From: Epithemia pelagica
Lineage: Eukaryota; Bacillariophyta; Bacillariophyceae; Surirellales; Surirellaceae
Assembly: GCA_946965045.2 (NCBI GenBank)
Contig: OX337229.1
Coordinates: 3,224,001-3,288,000, forward strand
Length of the DNA: 64,000 nt
Direction of reading: 5' to 3'
This document shows, piece after piece, positions 1 to 9,450 of this stretch. The notes beneath the pieces are model-generated. The model was given only the letters and a program-made list of their open reading frames with translations, did no database searches and had not been told where the DNA came from. Positions within the stretch are counted from its first letter, which is position 1; every line of letters begins with the position of its first letter. Made by a program: the position numbers and the translations under genes.

Positions 1-1753
1 GTTTCTCGTCGCTTTCGACGACCCCGATCATGCATTGATGACGACAATAAGAGAGTTCCATTCAACCTGGGAAGTGCTGTGAACTTGGTGCTTCCATGGG
101 CTGTAATCGCAAGCATCGCTGTGGCAGGAGCGGCGTTATCCGAGTCGCAAAAAGGTGACGATGATATCCTTGAGCGCTTTCTGGTACACGACGCCGAACA
201 CGTGTTCAATGAAACGCACACACCGCTCTTCCCTCTTTCCAGATCAGACTATATCGGCTTCGGCCTAGCGATTGTCGGCCTCATGGTAGCGGTAAGTAAA
301 TACCTGGGATTGATTTGGATCTTAGTGCAGCAGATCTAACGATGATATTCATTGCGTGAACAGGCTGGTGGAGGAATTGGAGGAGGAGGGATTCTAGTTC
401 CGATCTACTGTCTTGTCATGGGTTTCTCACCAAAACATGCCATTCCCCTGAGTAACATAACTGTTTTTGGCGGCTCCGTAGCGAATACAATCCTCAACAC
501 TCAGAAACGTCATCCATTGGCCGATCGACCACTCGTTGATTGGGATCTCATCCTCGTGATGGAACCACTGAGTAAGTCGGTAACATTCTTTCGATCGTGT
601 TTGAAAAACCCTTTTCTTGGTCAGCTCATTTATTTCGTCCTCATCGGGAACTGTAGCAATTGCTGGAGCACTGATTGGGGCTTTTCTAAACAAAATTCTT
701 CCTGAGCTATTATTGACTGTCTTGCTCGTTCTCCTCCTCTCCTTCACGGCGTGGAGTACTCTAAAGAAGGCATTTCGAATGTACAAGAAGGAAACTGAGG
801 AATTTCGAAAACGAGTTGCTGAATCTGAGCTCACGAGAACATACAACTCTCAACAAACAGAAGATGAGGACGAAGAGGAGGAGTTTGACACAGAAAACTG
901 TACCGAGATCCAAACCGGTGCTATCGATAGCTCTCAACAGTCCGACAGTGAACATACAAACAAGAAAGACCCTGAGAACGAACAAGACCCCCAAAAAGAG
1001 GCAGAGAGACTACTTGATAAAAGACGACAAGAAGAGCTTGAACAGATTCTTTATGAAGAGTCGCAAGTCCCTGTGGGAAATGTGATGGTGCTTGTTACTC
1101 TTTTTATTGTTGTGCTGGGCATCAACCTTCTCAAAGGAGGAGGAGCGTTCAAAAGTCCATTCGGCATCGAATGTGGGTCTAGGGGCTTTTGGGTTGCAAA
1201 TTTCATCATGTTGGGGTGGATTGTAGTTGTCAGTTTACTGGTGCGAGCCTATCTCGTACGACGATGGGAACAAAAACAGCGATGTGGTTACCAATACTGC
1301 GAGGGTGACATTCAATGGGACGGCAGAGCAACGATCGTGTACCCATTCATTTGTTGCTTTGCAGGCTTCTTTGCAGGAATGTTCGGGGTTGGTGGTGGAA
1401 TTGTAAAAGGCCCTCTCATGCTTGCTATGAACGTACACCCAGCTGTTTCCAGTGCTTCCTCTGCCTGTATGATCCTTTTCACGTCCTTCACAGCGACGAC
1501 ATCTTTCATCGTTTTTGGATTACTGGTACAAGATTATGCCGCGGTATGCCTCGTGATTGGATTCGTAGCTACAATTGCTGGACAGTTGGGTCTTGCGTAC
1601 CTGGCAAAAAAGGCGCAGCGAAACTCTTACATTGCGTTCTCAATCGGGGGTGTCGTGTTTCTCTCCGCCTTTCTGATGACAGTACAATCATTACTCAGTA
1701 TGGCGGAAGGAGAGAAACATCACGCCGGAGGAATCTGTGGAAAAGGCGACTAA
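1..1753 (+). CDS. TauE/SafE-family membrane transporter, 5' partial
   Basis: Predicted anion exporter of the sulfite exporter TauE/SafE family, a polytopic membrane protein. The reading frame is open to the window edge with no in-frame ATG, so the N-terminus lies outside. Three exons fit: 1-291, 364-571 and 657-1753, with GT-AG introns 292-363 and 572-656. Joining them gives the family's two half-repeats. The first contains a glycine-rich AGGGIGGGGILVP motif followed by DLILVMEP and TIAGALIG. The second contains GMFGVGGGIVKGP. The halves are separated by an acidic, charged loop of more than 100 residues (coded about 780-1080), longer than in bacterial members. The substrate cannot be read from sequence. 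The gene converges on the TLDc gene, with 160 bp between stops. Family assignment is firm; the exact exon 1 boundary is not. Confidence 0.85.
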
Positions 1754-1912
1754 CGGAATGTGATTGCCAAATTCACAAAAATCCAGCGACATCAAAATTC
1801 TGGCGTAACGACTCGTTGACCAGATGCACTGTAAGCGAGATGTATTCCTTCCATAAGAAAATGTTGTACAACATGAAATGTAAACTCCAAGTTTGCATGA
1901 AATGATATCGCC

Positions 1913-4753
1913 TCAGTTTCTCTTCAGCAGAGTGCGAGTCAATTTTCCTAGTTCCTCGTCTTCTTCAGCTGATTCGTATGGAGTCAGTGTCCACACTTCC
2001 AGCGTCGACACTTCGAATTCAGTCATTTCTGTTCCGCAAAGCTTAGGATTCCCAAATGTAGAACAGGAATTGGTCTCTCCACCCATCAAGTCTCCATCTA
2101 ACGTGAAACCGATACCAACAGGTTCCTTCGACGCAGCATACGCTCCTTTCCAGTCACCTCCTCCGACCGCCAAGGTTTTCTCAGTGCAATATTGTATATG
2201 CACATCATCGTCACCCCCCACATAGGGAAAGATTTCCAACTCGTTATCAAAATTGAACTTACGCTTGGTTCCATCCATTCGAGACTTTTTCAATTTCCAC
2301 AGAAACGCCTCTTTCGATCCAAACCATTCCGAATTCTTCCTCCAAGGAGACGAGCAGTAGGCCCCAAACACATCACCATTCGTGGTTTCAACCCCAATGA
2401 TGGTGTGCACGGAATGCTTGATCTTTGGTAGGAGCTCCGATAATGTTCCAGATTCTTGATCAGAAGAGTACTTAAGCCAAAAGTTTTGATTCGCCACAAT
2501 GCTCGGAAGGCAGTGGCGAAAGCTCTCCATAATGGGTGCTGTCAGGACACCTGGATCCGTGCTGAATTTTCCAATGACATGAGCGGATTCATCTTTCGCG
2601 GTTGGATGCAACTGTATACAAAGAGGTCGTTGCAACTTTTCGGTCAGCTCCGAGGATGCCGTGGAAAAATGGGAATTGACCTCACTGCCTGCTCTTGGTC
2701 GGTTCTCTGGAGAGAACGTCGCCACGTTATCGTTGCTATGCCACGTCGCTGTGTCTCCAACTTCGGGCAAAACGACTGCAGATTGCTGGTCCACAACTCC
2801 AAACGCGTCATCTGGAATGGACAAGTCGAAATTCGAGGACTCTGCATACACGGACGGCTCTGGTTGCTGATCCGAGAGCGCCGTGATGGGAGCATGTTTC
2901 CGAAGGCTAGTGTAGGCACTTTCTAGGGCTTCCAGTTCTGCGTCAGAAGGTAAGTAGTTGTCCAGCGGCGGATTCATGAGTTCCTCAAGGTACGCCAATT
3001 CGGACGCTGGTAGTTGATGTTTGTCGTCAACGAGTGCGCTCTTTAGCAAGCGACATGCAACTATGTATCGTTCTCGGATAGCCTCTTCACGGTCGATTGG
3101 TAAACCGTTCAAGACATTTTCTCGCCTTGCAGTTGAATCGTCATTTGCAGAGTCTCCCAACAGAGAGGATCCCAGTGTGATCGATTTCCGATTGCCCGTT
3201 GTTGTACTCGTCGTTTCGTCCATACTGGACAGTACTCCAAAGTTGCTCGTTCTCCCCGAAAACACGTCACTTTCTCCCATCGAAACATCCTTTTCTTCTT
3301 GAAACACATCATCCACTTGAAAGCTATTGACAGAGGCAGAAGTGGCTTCACTAAATGCATCCAAGAACCCCAAGACACCATTCACGTGGGCCGACGAGGC
3401 CATCGAATCATCAGCACCCGTAGAACTGGAGGCAGCGGAGATGGAACGCTTTGCTTTTGATTTGTTGCTGTAATAAAGTCGTGTCGTCCCAGAGGAACGA
3501 GGATGGGTTGGTTGGGTATCCGATACGGATAAATCTTCTGTGAGTGTTCGAATGAGTTTAGGATCGGGTAGTTTCGAGGCGTGAACGGCGGCAACCACAT
3601 AGTCACTACTTTGGGAACCCTTAGACGTTTGTTGTTTGAGAGAGCGTGGAGGACTGGGAATCGATGACTTTGGGGGTGGAGGTTTAAGACGTAGGGTGCA
3701 TCCAACCTTGTTGGGATCCACAACTTCCCTGCCTTCTTCTTCTTCGTTACCATCCTGTTCGTCGACCACAGTCCTTCGTGCTTGTGCAGGGTTGAAACAT
3801 GCCACGCCTCCCAACCGCAATGGTTCGGTGGCACGTCGCGGGGACCCAACACCACTTGCAGACGACGAGCGAGTGATACTCGAGGGCGAAGGGGGGTGAC
3901 TCTTGTGATCGGAATTCGGTTGATCCGAATCGCCCACGGACGCATCCGCGCGCACGGCTTTGACCACGGCATCAAGGTTGGCGGAACACCGTGCCAGATT
4001 GACGACAGTCGCGGTCAATTTTTCGTCTTTGCCTTCTTCCAGATCCAAAATACTCGTTCCGCGTTCCGGGAATGTGCCAACGGAAGAAGCTTCTTCCTGG
4101 GACGATGCAATTGTGGCAGTGGAACGACCATCAGGAATTGCCTTTTGTGATGATGGCCGAGGCGCCGTTTGGTCTTTTGGCTTTTCGATAGGTCGAAGAA
4201 TGGATTCATCCGGATCATCGGCGGCCGGACGCTTTATGGGAGCGTCACTTTTCTTGATGGCCATCAGCTCTGGTTCCGCGTTGTCCGATTCTGGTCTTTG
4301 AATCGGCCTTGCTGCACTTTCGAGCGAGTGATCGGTGGTAGTTTGTGTATCATCTACCACGTTGACCGATTCAAAGGGGGAAAAGGCCACTTTGGTATCT
4401 CCCGGTCGTGTTGGACTTGCCGTTAAATCAGACACAGCTCGACCAAAGGCCACAATCTTGAACAATTCTCCACTTTCTCCACCATCGTCGATTGAAACAT
4501 CAGCACCAAAGGTTGCTGTCGATTCGGCCGTCGTGGACGGTGTACCTGCTTCCACCACGGTCAACGATGTGGGAACAGGGCCCTGCTTTTGGGGTGTTCG
4601 TTCATCCATCTCAGGAGAAACACTATATCGATCCATCTTTTCTCGTCGAACGGCATGTTTGTTGTTGCTCGTCGTCGTTGCTCTAGTGACGGGAGTGGTC
4701 GAGGTTTTGGACTTGACCTCATCGTAATTCGGTGCTCCACAACAACACAACAT
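1913..4753 (-). CDS. TLDc-domain protein (OXR1/TBC1D24-like C-terminus)
   Basis: Protein of 946 residues with a long low-complexity N-terminal region (Ser/Thr/Asp/Glu-rich, probably disordered) and a C-terminal TLDc domain in about the last 200 residues. Visible TLDc landmarks are a start around FRHCLPSIVANQNFWLKY, then HTIIGVETTNGDVFGAY, a WFGSKEAFLWKL stretch, IQYCTEKTLAVGGG and GIGFTLDGDLMGGETNSC. TLDc proteins are associated with oxidative-stress resistance and V-ATPase regulation in other eukaryotes; a role here is inference. The first in-frame ATG gives MLCCCGAPNYDE; the frame extends upstream only through a TTG. The three cysteines at positions 3-5 are a possible palmitoylation site and could tether the protein to a membrane. 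No intron is needed. Confidence 0.82.
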   Translation of the reverse strand: MLCCCGAPNYDEVKSKTSTTPVTRATTTSNNKHAVRREKMDRYSVSPEMDERTPQKQGPVPTSLTVVEAGTPSTTAESTATFGADVSIDDGGESGELFKIVAFGRAVSDLTASPTRPGDTKVAFSPFESVNVVDDTQTTTDHSLESAARPIQRPESDNAEPELMAIKKSDAPIKRPAADDPDESILRPIEKPKDQTAPRPSSQKAIPDGRSTATIASSQEEASSVGTFPERGTSILDLEEGKDEKLTATVVNLARCSANLDAVVKAVRADASVGDSDQPNSDHKSHPPSPSSITRSSSASGVGSPRRATEPLRLGGVACFNPAQARRTVVDEQDGNEEEEGREVVDPNKVGCTLRLKPPPPKSSIPSPPRSLKQQTSKGSQSSDYVVAAVHASKLPDPKLIRTLTEDLSVSDTQPTHPRSSGTTRLYYSNKSKAKRSISAASSSTGADDSMASSAHVNGVLGFLDAFSEATSASVNSFQVDDVFQEEKDVSMGESDVFSGRTSNFGVLSSMDETTSTTTGNRKSITLGSSLLGDSANDDSTARRENVLNGLPIDREEAIRERYIVACRLLKSALVDDKHQLPASELAYLEELMNPPLDNYLPSDAELEALESAYTSLRKHAPITALSDQQPEPSVYAESSNFDLSIPDDAFGVVDQQSAVVLPEVGDTATWHSNDNVATFSPENRPRAGSEVNSHFSTASSELTEKLQRPLCIQLHPTAKDESAHVIGKFSTDPGVLTAPIMESFRHCLPSIVANQNFWLKYSSDQESGTLSELLPKIKHSVHTIIGVETTNGDVFGAYCSSPWRKNSEWFGSKEAFLWKLKKSRMDGTKRKFNFDNELEIFPYVGGDDDVHIQYCTEKTLAVGGGDWKGAYAASKEPVGIGFTLDGDLMGGETNSCSTFGNPKLCGTEMTEFEVSTLEVWTLTPYESAEEDEELGKLTRTLLKRN

Positions 4754-5537
4754 GTTCGTAATGCTGTTACCAATGATACTACCAGAAAAGGTTGTTGTGA
4801 AGGAGTGATGAAGAGTGCCGAAGCAGACGAATTCCAAGAATCATCTGCTGCAACGGCACGATTTTATTTCCCGTTTGCCGTAAATTTCCATCACAAGAGA
4901 CGACTTGTGTTTCGCTCCAGAAAAGGCCAAGCTTGCATGGTCCCTTTCGTGTTTTGTATACGGCAATGTGATCGTGGTCGTTTCACACGAATCTTCATGT
5001 TTATGTTGGAGACTATGATGAGCAATGAGGCTCGCTGTCTCTCATTCCCTCGTTTTACCTCGCGCTTATCAGTATGTGCTGCATTGTATTGTATGTGAGC
5101 GCGCGCATATGCACGCTCACAAGATCTCCGAGTCGTTATCAGCCGTTTTTGATCTTGCCTTGTCCGTTGACAGTCAGTACTATTTCTAATAGCTAGCTAG
5201 AGGAGTACTAGTAGGAGTAACTAGAGGAGTAGGAGACTGCGATATTATCGCTTGTCGCACTGGCCTGAGGCTGGACCGTAGATGCTCCGACATTGGACAT
5301 TGGCAGCCTCAGCTAAAGTCTAGCATCCCAGAAAGCAGCATCGGTGGCCTTGATTGCTTCCTGCAATCAACTCCATTGCGAATTGCGATTTCAAACGCAG
5401 GGAGGCGGTAGGATCGATTTCCACATCCATTGTTTTTGCGTTTCTCGACGGTGGCAAGAGATAGTTCCTCGGCATTAAAACAAGAATCACACTCACCCTC
5501 CTCCTTCCTTGATGACTTCATCATAGACTAAACTCCC
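4754..5537. other. Intergenic region between TLDc gene and U6
   Basis: Holds the presumed promoter of the minus-strand TLDc gene and, at 5197-5238, a cluster of the AGGAGTA-type element. A minus-strand reading frame of 71 codons at 5309-5524 has no recognisable features and is not called. Nothing else is apparent. Confidence 0.5.
5197..5238. repeat. Cluster of CTAGAGGAGTA-type elements
   Basis: Two copies of CTAGAGGAGTA and one TAGTAGGAGTA lie within 42 bp. The same element or its complement recurs in most intergenic regions of the window (9121, 20661, 26533, 29334, 47703, 49114, 49169, 49263, 51046, 52095, 52147 and 57002). It may be a promoter-proximal element or a dispersed short repeat. 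Confidence 0.55.
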
Positions 5538-5643
5538 AAAAAAGGAACGCTTCTCTTCGATTATGCGTGTCATTCTTGCTCAGAGACCATGCTAATCTTC
5601 TCTGTATATTTAAGCGTTTAATCAATGCCTCAATCCGAAGATC
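5538..5643 (-). ncRNA. U6: U6 spliceosomal snRNA
   Basis: On the minus strand the sequence starts with a UUCG-capped 5' hairpin (GATCTTCGGATT). It continues to the invariant block ATACAGAGAAGATTAGCATG, which holds the ACAGAGA box that pairs with the 5' splice site and the AGC triad. The internal stem-loop follows (TCTGAGCAAGA) and then ATGACACGCA, which matches the universal U6 core. The gene ends in a run of six Ts, the RNA polymerase III terminator. Compared with the usual CCU..AGG internal stem it has UCU..AGA, a paired change that keeps base pairing and argues for a functional gene. Length of about 100 nt is normal for U6. The exact 5' end is estimated from the hairpin. Confidence 0.95.
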
Positions 5644-5932
5644 GGGCGCCATGAGAGGGTTTTCTGACAATATGAACACTAAATCAAAGAAGACGTGAAT
5701 TCGATAGGGAGTTACTGTTAACCGCCTCTTTTATTGTTTCACTCTATCAATCCTAATGAGAGATGATACTCCCCAGACTTTCTCAACATACACCTCGACG
5801 GCCATGAACCTGGAAGTTAACTCCGACCATGATACAAGAGACCCAGTCACCGTCCAATCACAAATCCATTTCCCTTTCAGCCCCACATTTTCCAGGAGCA
5901 GTTTCTATCGACCTGACCTCTTTCAATTGACA
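5644..5932. promoter_or_regulatory. Shared upstream region of U6 (-) and Dph5 (+)
   Basis: Divergent 289-bp region. The Dph5 frame is open back to 5756, but homology starts at 5933. No clear TATA box could be placed for either gene. Confidence 0.4.
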
Positions 5933-6814
5933 ATGGTGCTTTACATGGTCGGACTTGGTCTGGGTGACGAGGATGACATCACAGTAAAGGGTCTTAAACT
6001 CGTGAAGGAATGCGACAAGGTCTTTCTGGAAGCCTACACCAGCATGCTGGGTGTCGACAAGGAACGATTGGAGGAGGTCTATGGCAAATCCATTACCATT
6101 GCAGATCGCTCACTGGTGGAACAAGATGCCGAAGACTTGATTTTACAACCAGCCCAGCACGAAAAGGTGGCATTTTTAGTGGTGGGAGATCCCGTCTGTG
6201 CCACGACGCACACCGATTTGTGGTTGCGGGCCCGACAACGCAAGATCTCCGTCCAAGTCATTCACAATGCGTCCATCATGGGTGCTGCCGGAGCGACCGG
6301 ATTGCAATTATACAATTTTGGACATACTGTCAGTCTTCCCTTTTTTGAAGAAAATTGGAGACCCACCAGTTTTTATCCCAAAATACAATACAACCGAAAG
6401 GGAGGTATGCATACTCTGTGCTTACTGGACATTAAAGTCAAGGAACCGGATTTTGAAGCCATGATGCAAGGTAAAACACGGCATTTGCCTCCTCGCTTTA
6501 TGAGTGTCAATACTGCTGCACAACAATTGCTTGAAGCTGAAGAAACACACAAAGCAGGAGTCTACGATGGATCCAAAACTCTTTGTGTCGGGTTGGCGCG
6601 TATGGGACAAGACACCCAACAAATTGTGGCTGGAACCTTGGACGAGCTGGCCACAGTCGACTTTGGTACTCCGCTGCATTCTTTGATTATCTGTGGGGAA
6701 TTGCATGATTTGGAGTTGGAAGTGCTCCAAGAGTATCTCCTCCCAGATTCTCAATTCGTGGCCAACGACATGTCCTCAACTAGCAAGAGTACCGCCGAAG
6801 GGAACAACGATTGA
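5933..6814 (+). CDS. DPH5: Diphthine (methyl ester) synthase Dph5
   Basis: S-adenosylmethionine-dependent methyltransferase of diphthamide biosynthesis, the modification of a histidine on elongation factor 2. The chosen ATG gives the family's N-terminus MVLYMVGLGLGDEDDIT and a 293-residue protein, the usual Dph5 size. The frame is open 59 codons further upstream, but that extension has no family resemblance. Visible conserved segments are GLGLGDEDD near residue 7, VFLEAYTSML, VVGDPVCATTHTDL (tetrapyrrole-methylase fold loop), IHNASIMGAAGATGLQLYNFG, VSLPFF.ENWRPTSFY and CLLDIKVKEP. The protein is cytosolic. No intron is needed. Identification is confident. Confidence 0.95.
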   Translation: MVLYMVGLGLGDEDDITVKGLKLVKECDKVFLEAYTSMLGVDKERLEEVYGKSITIADRSLVEQDAEDLILQPAQHEKVAFLVVGDPVCATTHTDLWLRARQRKISVQVIHNASIMGAAGATGLQLYNFGHTVSLPFFEENWRPTSFYPKIQYNRKGGMHTLCLLDIKVKEPDFEAMMQGKTRHLPPRFMSVNTAAQQLLEAEETHKAGVYDGSKTLCVGLARMGQDTQQIVAGTLDELATVDFGTPLHSLIICGELHDLELEVLQEYLLPDSQFVANDMSSTSKSTAEGNND

Positions 6815-6937
6815 CAGGGATATTAAATCTATGGGAACATGCCATTCTTTGTCCTATTATGTGACTGAAATCTATAAATACGACTGACTTCACAGCGGCG
6901 CCATTTCCAAGAAGCAATGCAGGCAGCATTGTACTAC

Positions 6938-7663
6938 TTACACCAACTTGGCCACCGCAACTGGTACAGTCACCTCGTCATGCGAATTGGAAGATGGGAC
7001 ACGAACATAAAATTGACGCACATTACCTGGCGGAACAGTGGCTTCCATTGTGCTTCCATCGGCCATGGACACACGAATGACTTGTCCAGGACCACATCCA
7101 TCGGGAACTTTAACCAATATCATACCATTGCTGTATTCTTCTTGTGGTTTGTCTAGTGTCTCATTAGCCTGCAGTTCCATGTCATTTGTCACGACCGCTG
7201 CGGTGGACACTTCAGAACTGGTAGGTTGAGTTGCCGACGAGTCGTTTCCCACGGGCACGCCCAAAACAACGGTAGGTGTCTCTATTATTTTTACTTTGCA
7301 ATCTTCCTCCTCTTGCGGAACTTTGACGAGAAAGGCATGTCCATGAAAGCAACCCGGTGGAATTGTGACGGAAATGATACTTCCTTGTGGAGTGCGAACA
7401 TGGAGTTCATCTCCTTCTTTCCGGTATCGTGGCACATGCACGACAAGTGTATTTGGTTGCAATGATGTTCGTGAGATGGCTTGAAGTGCATTTCCAGCTG
7501 TCTTGATCAAAACGACATTGTCTCGTTGTGCGTGTTGCCCTGATAGAGGGAGAACCTGTCGTCGCTCTCCTGGGTAAATGTTGGATCTGGTATCCACAAT
7601 GGTAGCAGCTTCTCCCTCGATAATAGCGTCCGAAGCCTTGATAGGTTGATATTCCGAATCCAT
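6938..7663 (-). CDS. Two-repeat protein of unknown function
   Basis: 241-residue protein without a recognised family. It contains two similar segments of about 45 residues, one in the middle (VVHVPRYRKEGDELHVRTPQ, then GSIISVTIPPGC and FLVKVP) and one near the C-terminus (ILVKVPDGCGPGQVIRVSMA, then GSTMEATVPPGN and FYVRVP). The shared pattern is V-V-P, G, a GS dipeptide, T-x-PPG and a closing V-x-VP, which suggests two small beta-rich units of the same fold. The linker is Ser/Thr/Asn-rich. There is no signal peptide or membrane segment. The gene diverges from the rhomboid gene. Function is not inferable. Confidence 0.7.
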   Translation of the reverse strand: MDSEYQPIKASDAIIEGEAATIVDTRSNIYPGERRQVLPLSGQHAQRDNVVLIKTAGNALQAISRTSLQPNTLVVHVPRYRKEGDELHVRTPQGSIISVTIPPGCFHGHAFLVKVPQEEEDCKVKIIETPTVVLGVPVGNDSSATQPTSSEVSTAAVVTNDMELQANETLDKPQEEYSNGMILVKVPDGCGPGQVIRVSMADGSTMEATVPPGNVRQFYVRVPSSNSHDEVTVPVAVAKLV

Positions 7664-8022
7664 CGTTAGTTTCTCTCCTTCGAATTAAATGTTTGTAATT
7701 TTTGCGCCTTCGTGTTTCGCGTTCGAATTCGTGTATCGAGCGTTGCGCCATCATTGTGGTGGGATTGCTGCTGTCATCGAAAGTCCGTCAAATGTCAGTC
7801 ATCCGGTGTCAACAGAGTTTCGTCCGTTGAAAACGCCGGCGGTTAAACCAATAATAAAGCGATCTTAAAACGACCAATACGACAAAGTATAAGAGGAGGA
7901 GTTGTTTCGATCGAAATCGACAGACTTTCGTCGGCTGACGTTCTTTTCCATTGAAGGTCCACGGCCGGCAATTGACACTTGTCTCTGAGTCTCGATTGGA
8001 TATCTCAAAGAACATTGTCACG
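7664..8022. promoter_or_regulatory. Bidirectional upstream region
   Basis: 359 bp between the divergent starts of the two-repeat protein (-) and the rhomboid protease (+). It presumably contains both promoters and 5' untranslated regions. No specific element is recognised. Confidence 0.45.
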
Positions 8023-9072
8023 ATGAAAGGTCTTTCAGTTCTCTCTGCAATTCTGTTAGCTATATTCAGCGCTGACCATGGTGTTGTTGCAGGTCGCAGT
8101 CATTCACTGCATTTTGTGGAACCAGCCTCATCCACTCGACCATGGCGAACGTATACGGAATCGTCCAAGCACCACAATCCGTATGCACGAAAAAGTAAAT
8201 TATTCAAGTCCTTTCTGCCATGGGAAGTGGCTCGGAAAGACGGCCGGACACGGATATGGCGAGCCAATGACATGACGCGTCGACGACCGGGACAGGCATC
8301 TTGGACCTCCAGGCTTTTCATTTTGAATGTTGCCGCCTACGCCCTCCAAGTTCTGAACCCAAGCTTTACGGCATGGGGAATCAAGAGATCGGAGTTGATT
8401 ATGAACGGTCGTGAGTTGTATCGCTTAGTATCGCCAGTATTTTTGCATGGAGGACCGGCACATTTGGCCATGAATATGTATTCGCTCAAGAATATTGGTC
8501 CCGATGTCGAACGACTATTCGGTCCTGGTCGATTCCTTTGTACCTACATACTTTCCGGTATTGCTGGTAATTTGTTTTCTGCGTTTCAGTCGCCTAATCC
8601 GGCATTGGGTGCCAGTGGTGCTGTCTTTGGCATTATGGGTGCTTACACCGTCTTTTTGGCGCGTCATGAATGGCTCTTGGGTCGGATGGGAGAACAAATG
8701 TCCAGCCAACTGATGCAAACTGCCTTTTTGAATATAGCCTTGGGCTTTGCCAACCCAAGAATTGACAATTGGGGGCACATTGGTGGTTTTGTGGGGGGTT
8801 GCGCCATGGCCTACTATATAGGCCCACGACTCTACTTGACAAGTCGATTCGAAAATTTGGACAACAAGTTTCTCGTGGACCGTCCAGTCTTTCGGTTCCC
8901 TCGTCCCATTGAGCGCATACCGGACAGAATTGGAAGTCTTGCGGGAGGCATCAAGAAGGCTGTCCGACTGGATCGATTTCTTCCGGGAAGCTCCACGACT
9001 CGGCCCTGGCAGCAGCAACAACAACGGCGTCGGAGAGATCCTCCTACGTGGCCCTTGAAACCGGATCGGTGA
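8023..9072 (+). CDS. Rhomboid-family intramembrane serine protease
   Basis: 349-residue protein with an N-terminal hydrophobic signal (MKGLSVLSAILLAIFSADHG) and a basic stretch before the membrane core, consistent with an organelle or secretory precursor. Rhomboid landmarks are GRELYRLVSPVFLHGG, HLAMNMYSL (the HxxxN motif), the catalytic serine in GASG (Ser198) and the catalytic histidine in NWGHIGGFVGG (His252). The Ser-His dyad is therefore intact. The tail is basic and glutamine-rich. The frame extends upstream to a TTG, but the ATG at 8023 creates the signal peptide and is preferred. Plastid or secretory location is possible; the ASAF phenylalanine is not evident (VVAGRS). Substrate unknown. 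Confidence 0.92.
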   Translation: MKGLSVLSAILLAIFSADHGVVAGRSHSLHFVEPASSTRPWRTYTESSKHHNPYARKSKLFKSFLPWEVARKDGRTRIWRANDMTRRRPGQASWTSRLFILNVAAYALQVLNPSFTAWGIKRSELIMNGRELYRLVSPVFLHGGPAHLAMNMYSLKNIGPDVERLFGPGRFLCTYILSGIAGNLFSAFQSPNPALGASGAVFGIMGAYTVFLARHEWLLGRMGEQMSSQLMQTAFLNIALGFANPRIDNWGHIGGFVGGCAMAYYIGPRLYLTSRFENLDNKFLVDRPVFRFPRPIERIPDRIGSLAGGIKKAVRLDRFLPGSSTTRPWQQQQQRRRRDPPTWPLKPDR

Positions 9073-9333
9073 TCATCCACTCTTAAGAAAGAACTCCCTC
9101 CCATACTCACAATTGCGTGGCTCCTCTAGAGCTAGGAGTACGGCTCATAATGTATTAGGGTAATCCTATCCTGTAGCCTCTAGGCGAAAGTTTGATCACG
9201 GATTCGGACCGTCTGCCCGTCGTACGAAATAGGTATCATATTTGGATTTTGGATCTTTTGGATTTTGGATCGCGCTGGTAACGTTATCCGTAAAAAAAAC
9301 ATCATCCAAATGGAGGAACAGTTGATGGCTTGA
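9073..9333. other. Spacer between rhomboid gene and retrotransposon
   Basis: Contains the 3' flank of the rhomboid gene, an AGGAGTA-type element at 9121-9140 and a direct repeat of TTTGGATTTTGGATC at 9241-9255 and 9257-9271. The 5' boundary of the retrotransposon was not located and may lie here. Confidence 0.45.
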
Positions 9334-9450
9334 GTAGAGACTCTGACAAAAGCAACCCAGAGAAACAACGAGGTGAACTACAAGAAGGACGATAAAAACG
9401 ACCACCAAGCCGACAGAAGTCTTCCTGGCTACTCTGTATCCCCGCGTTAC

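Noticed and set aside
5309-5524. 71-codon minus-strand frame next to U6
   Set aside because: Short, no recognisable motif, and located in a region with repeat-like elements.
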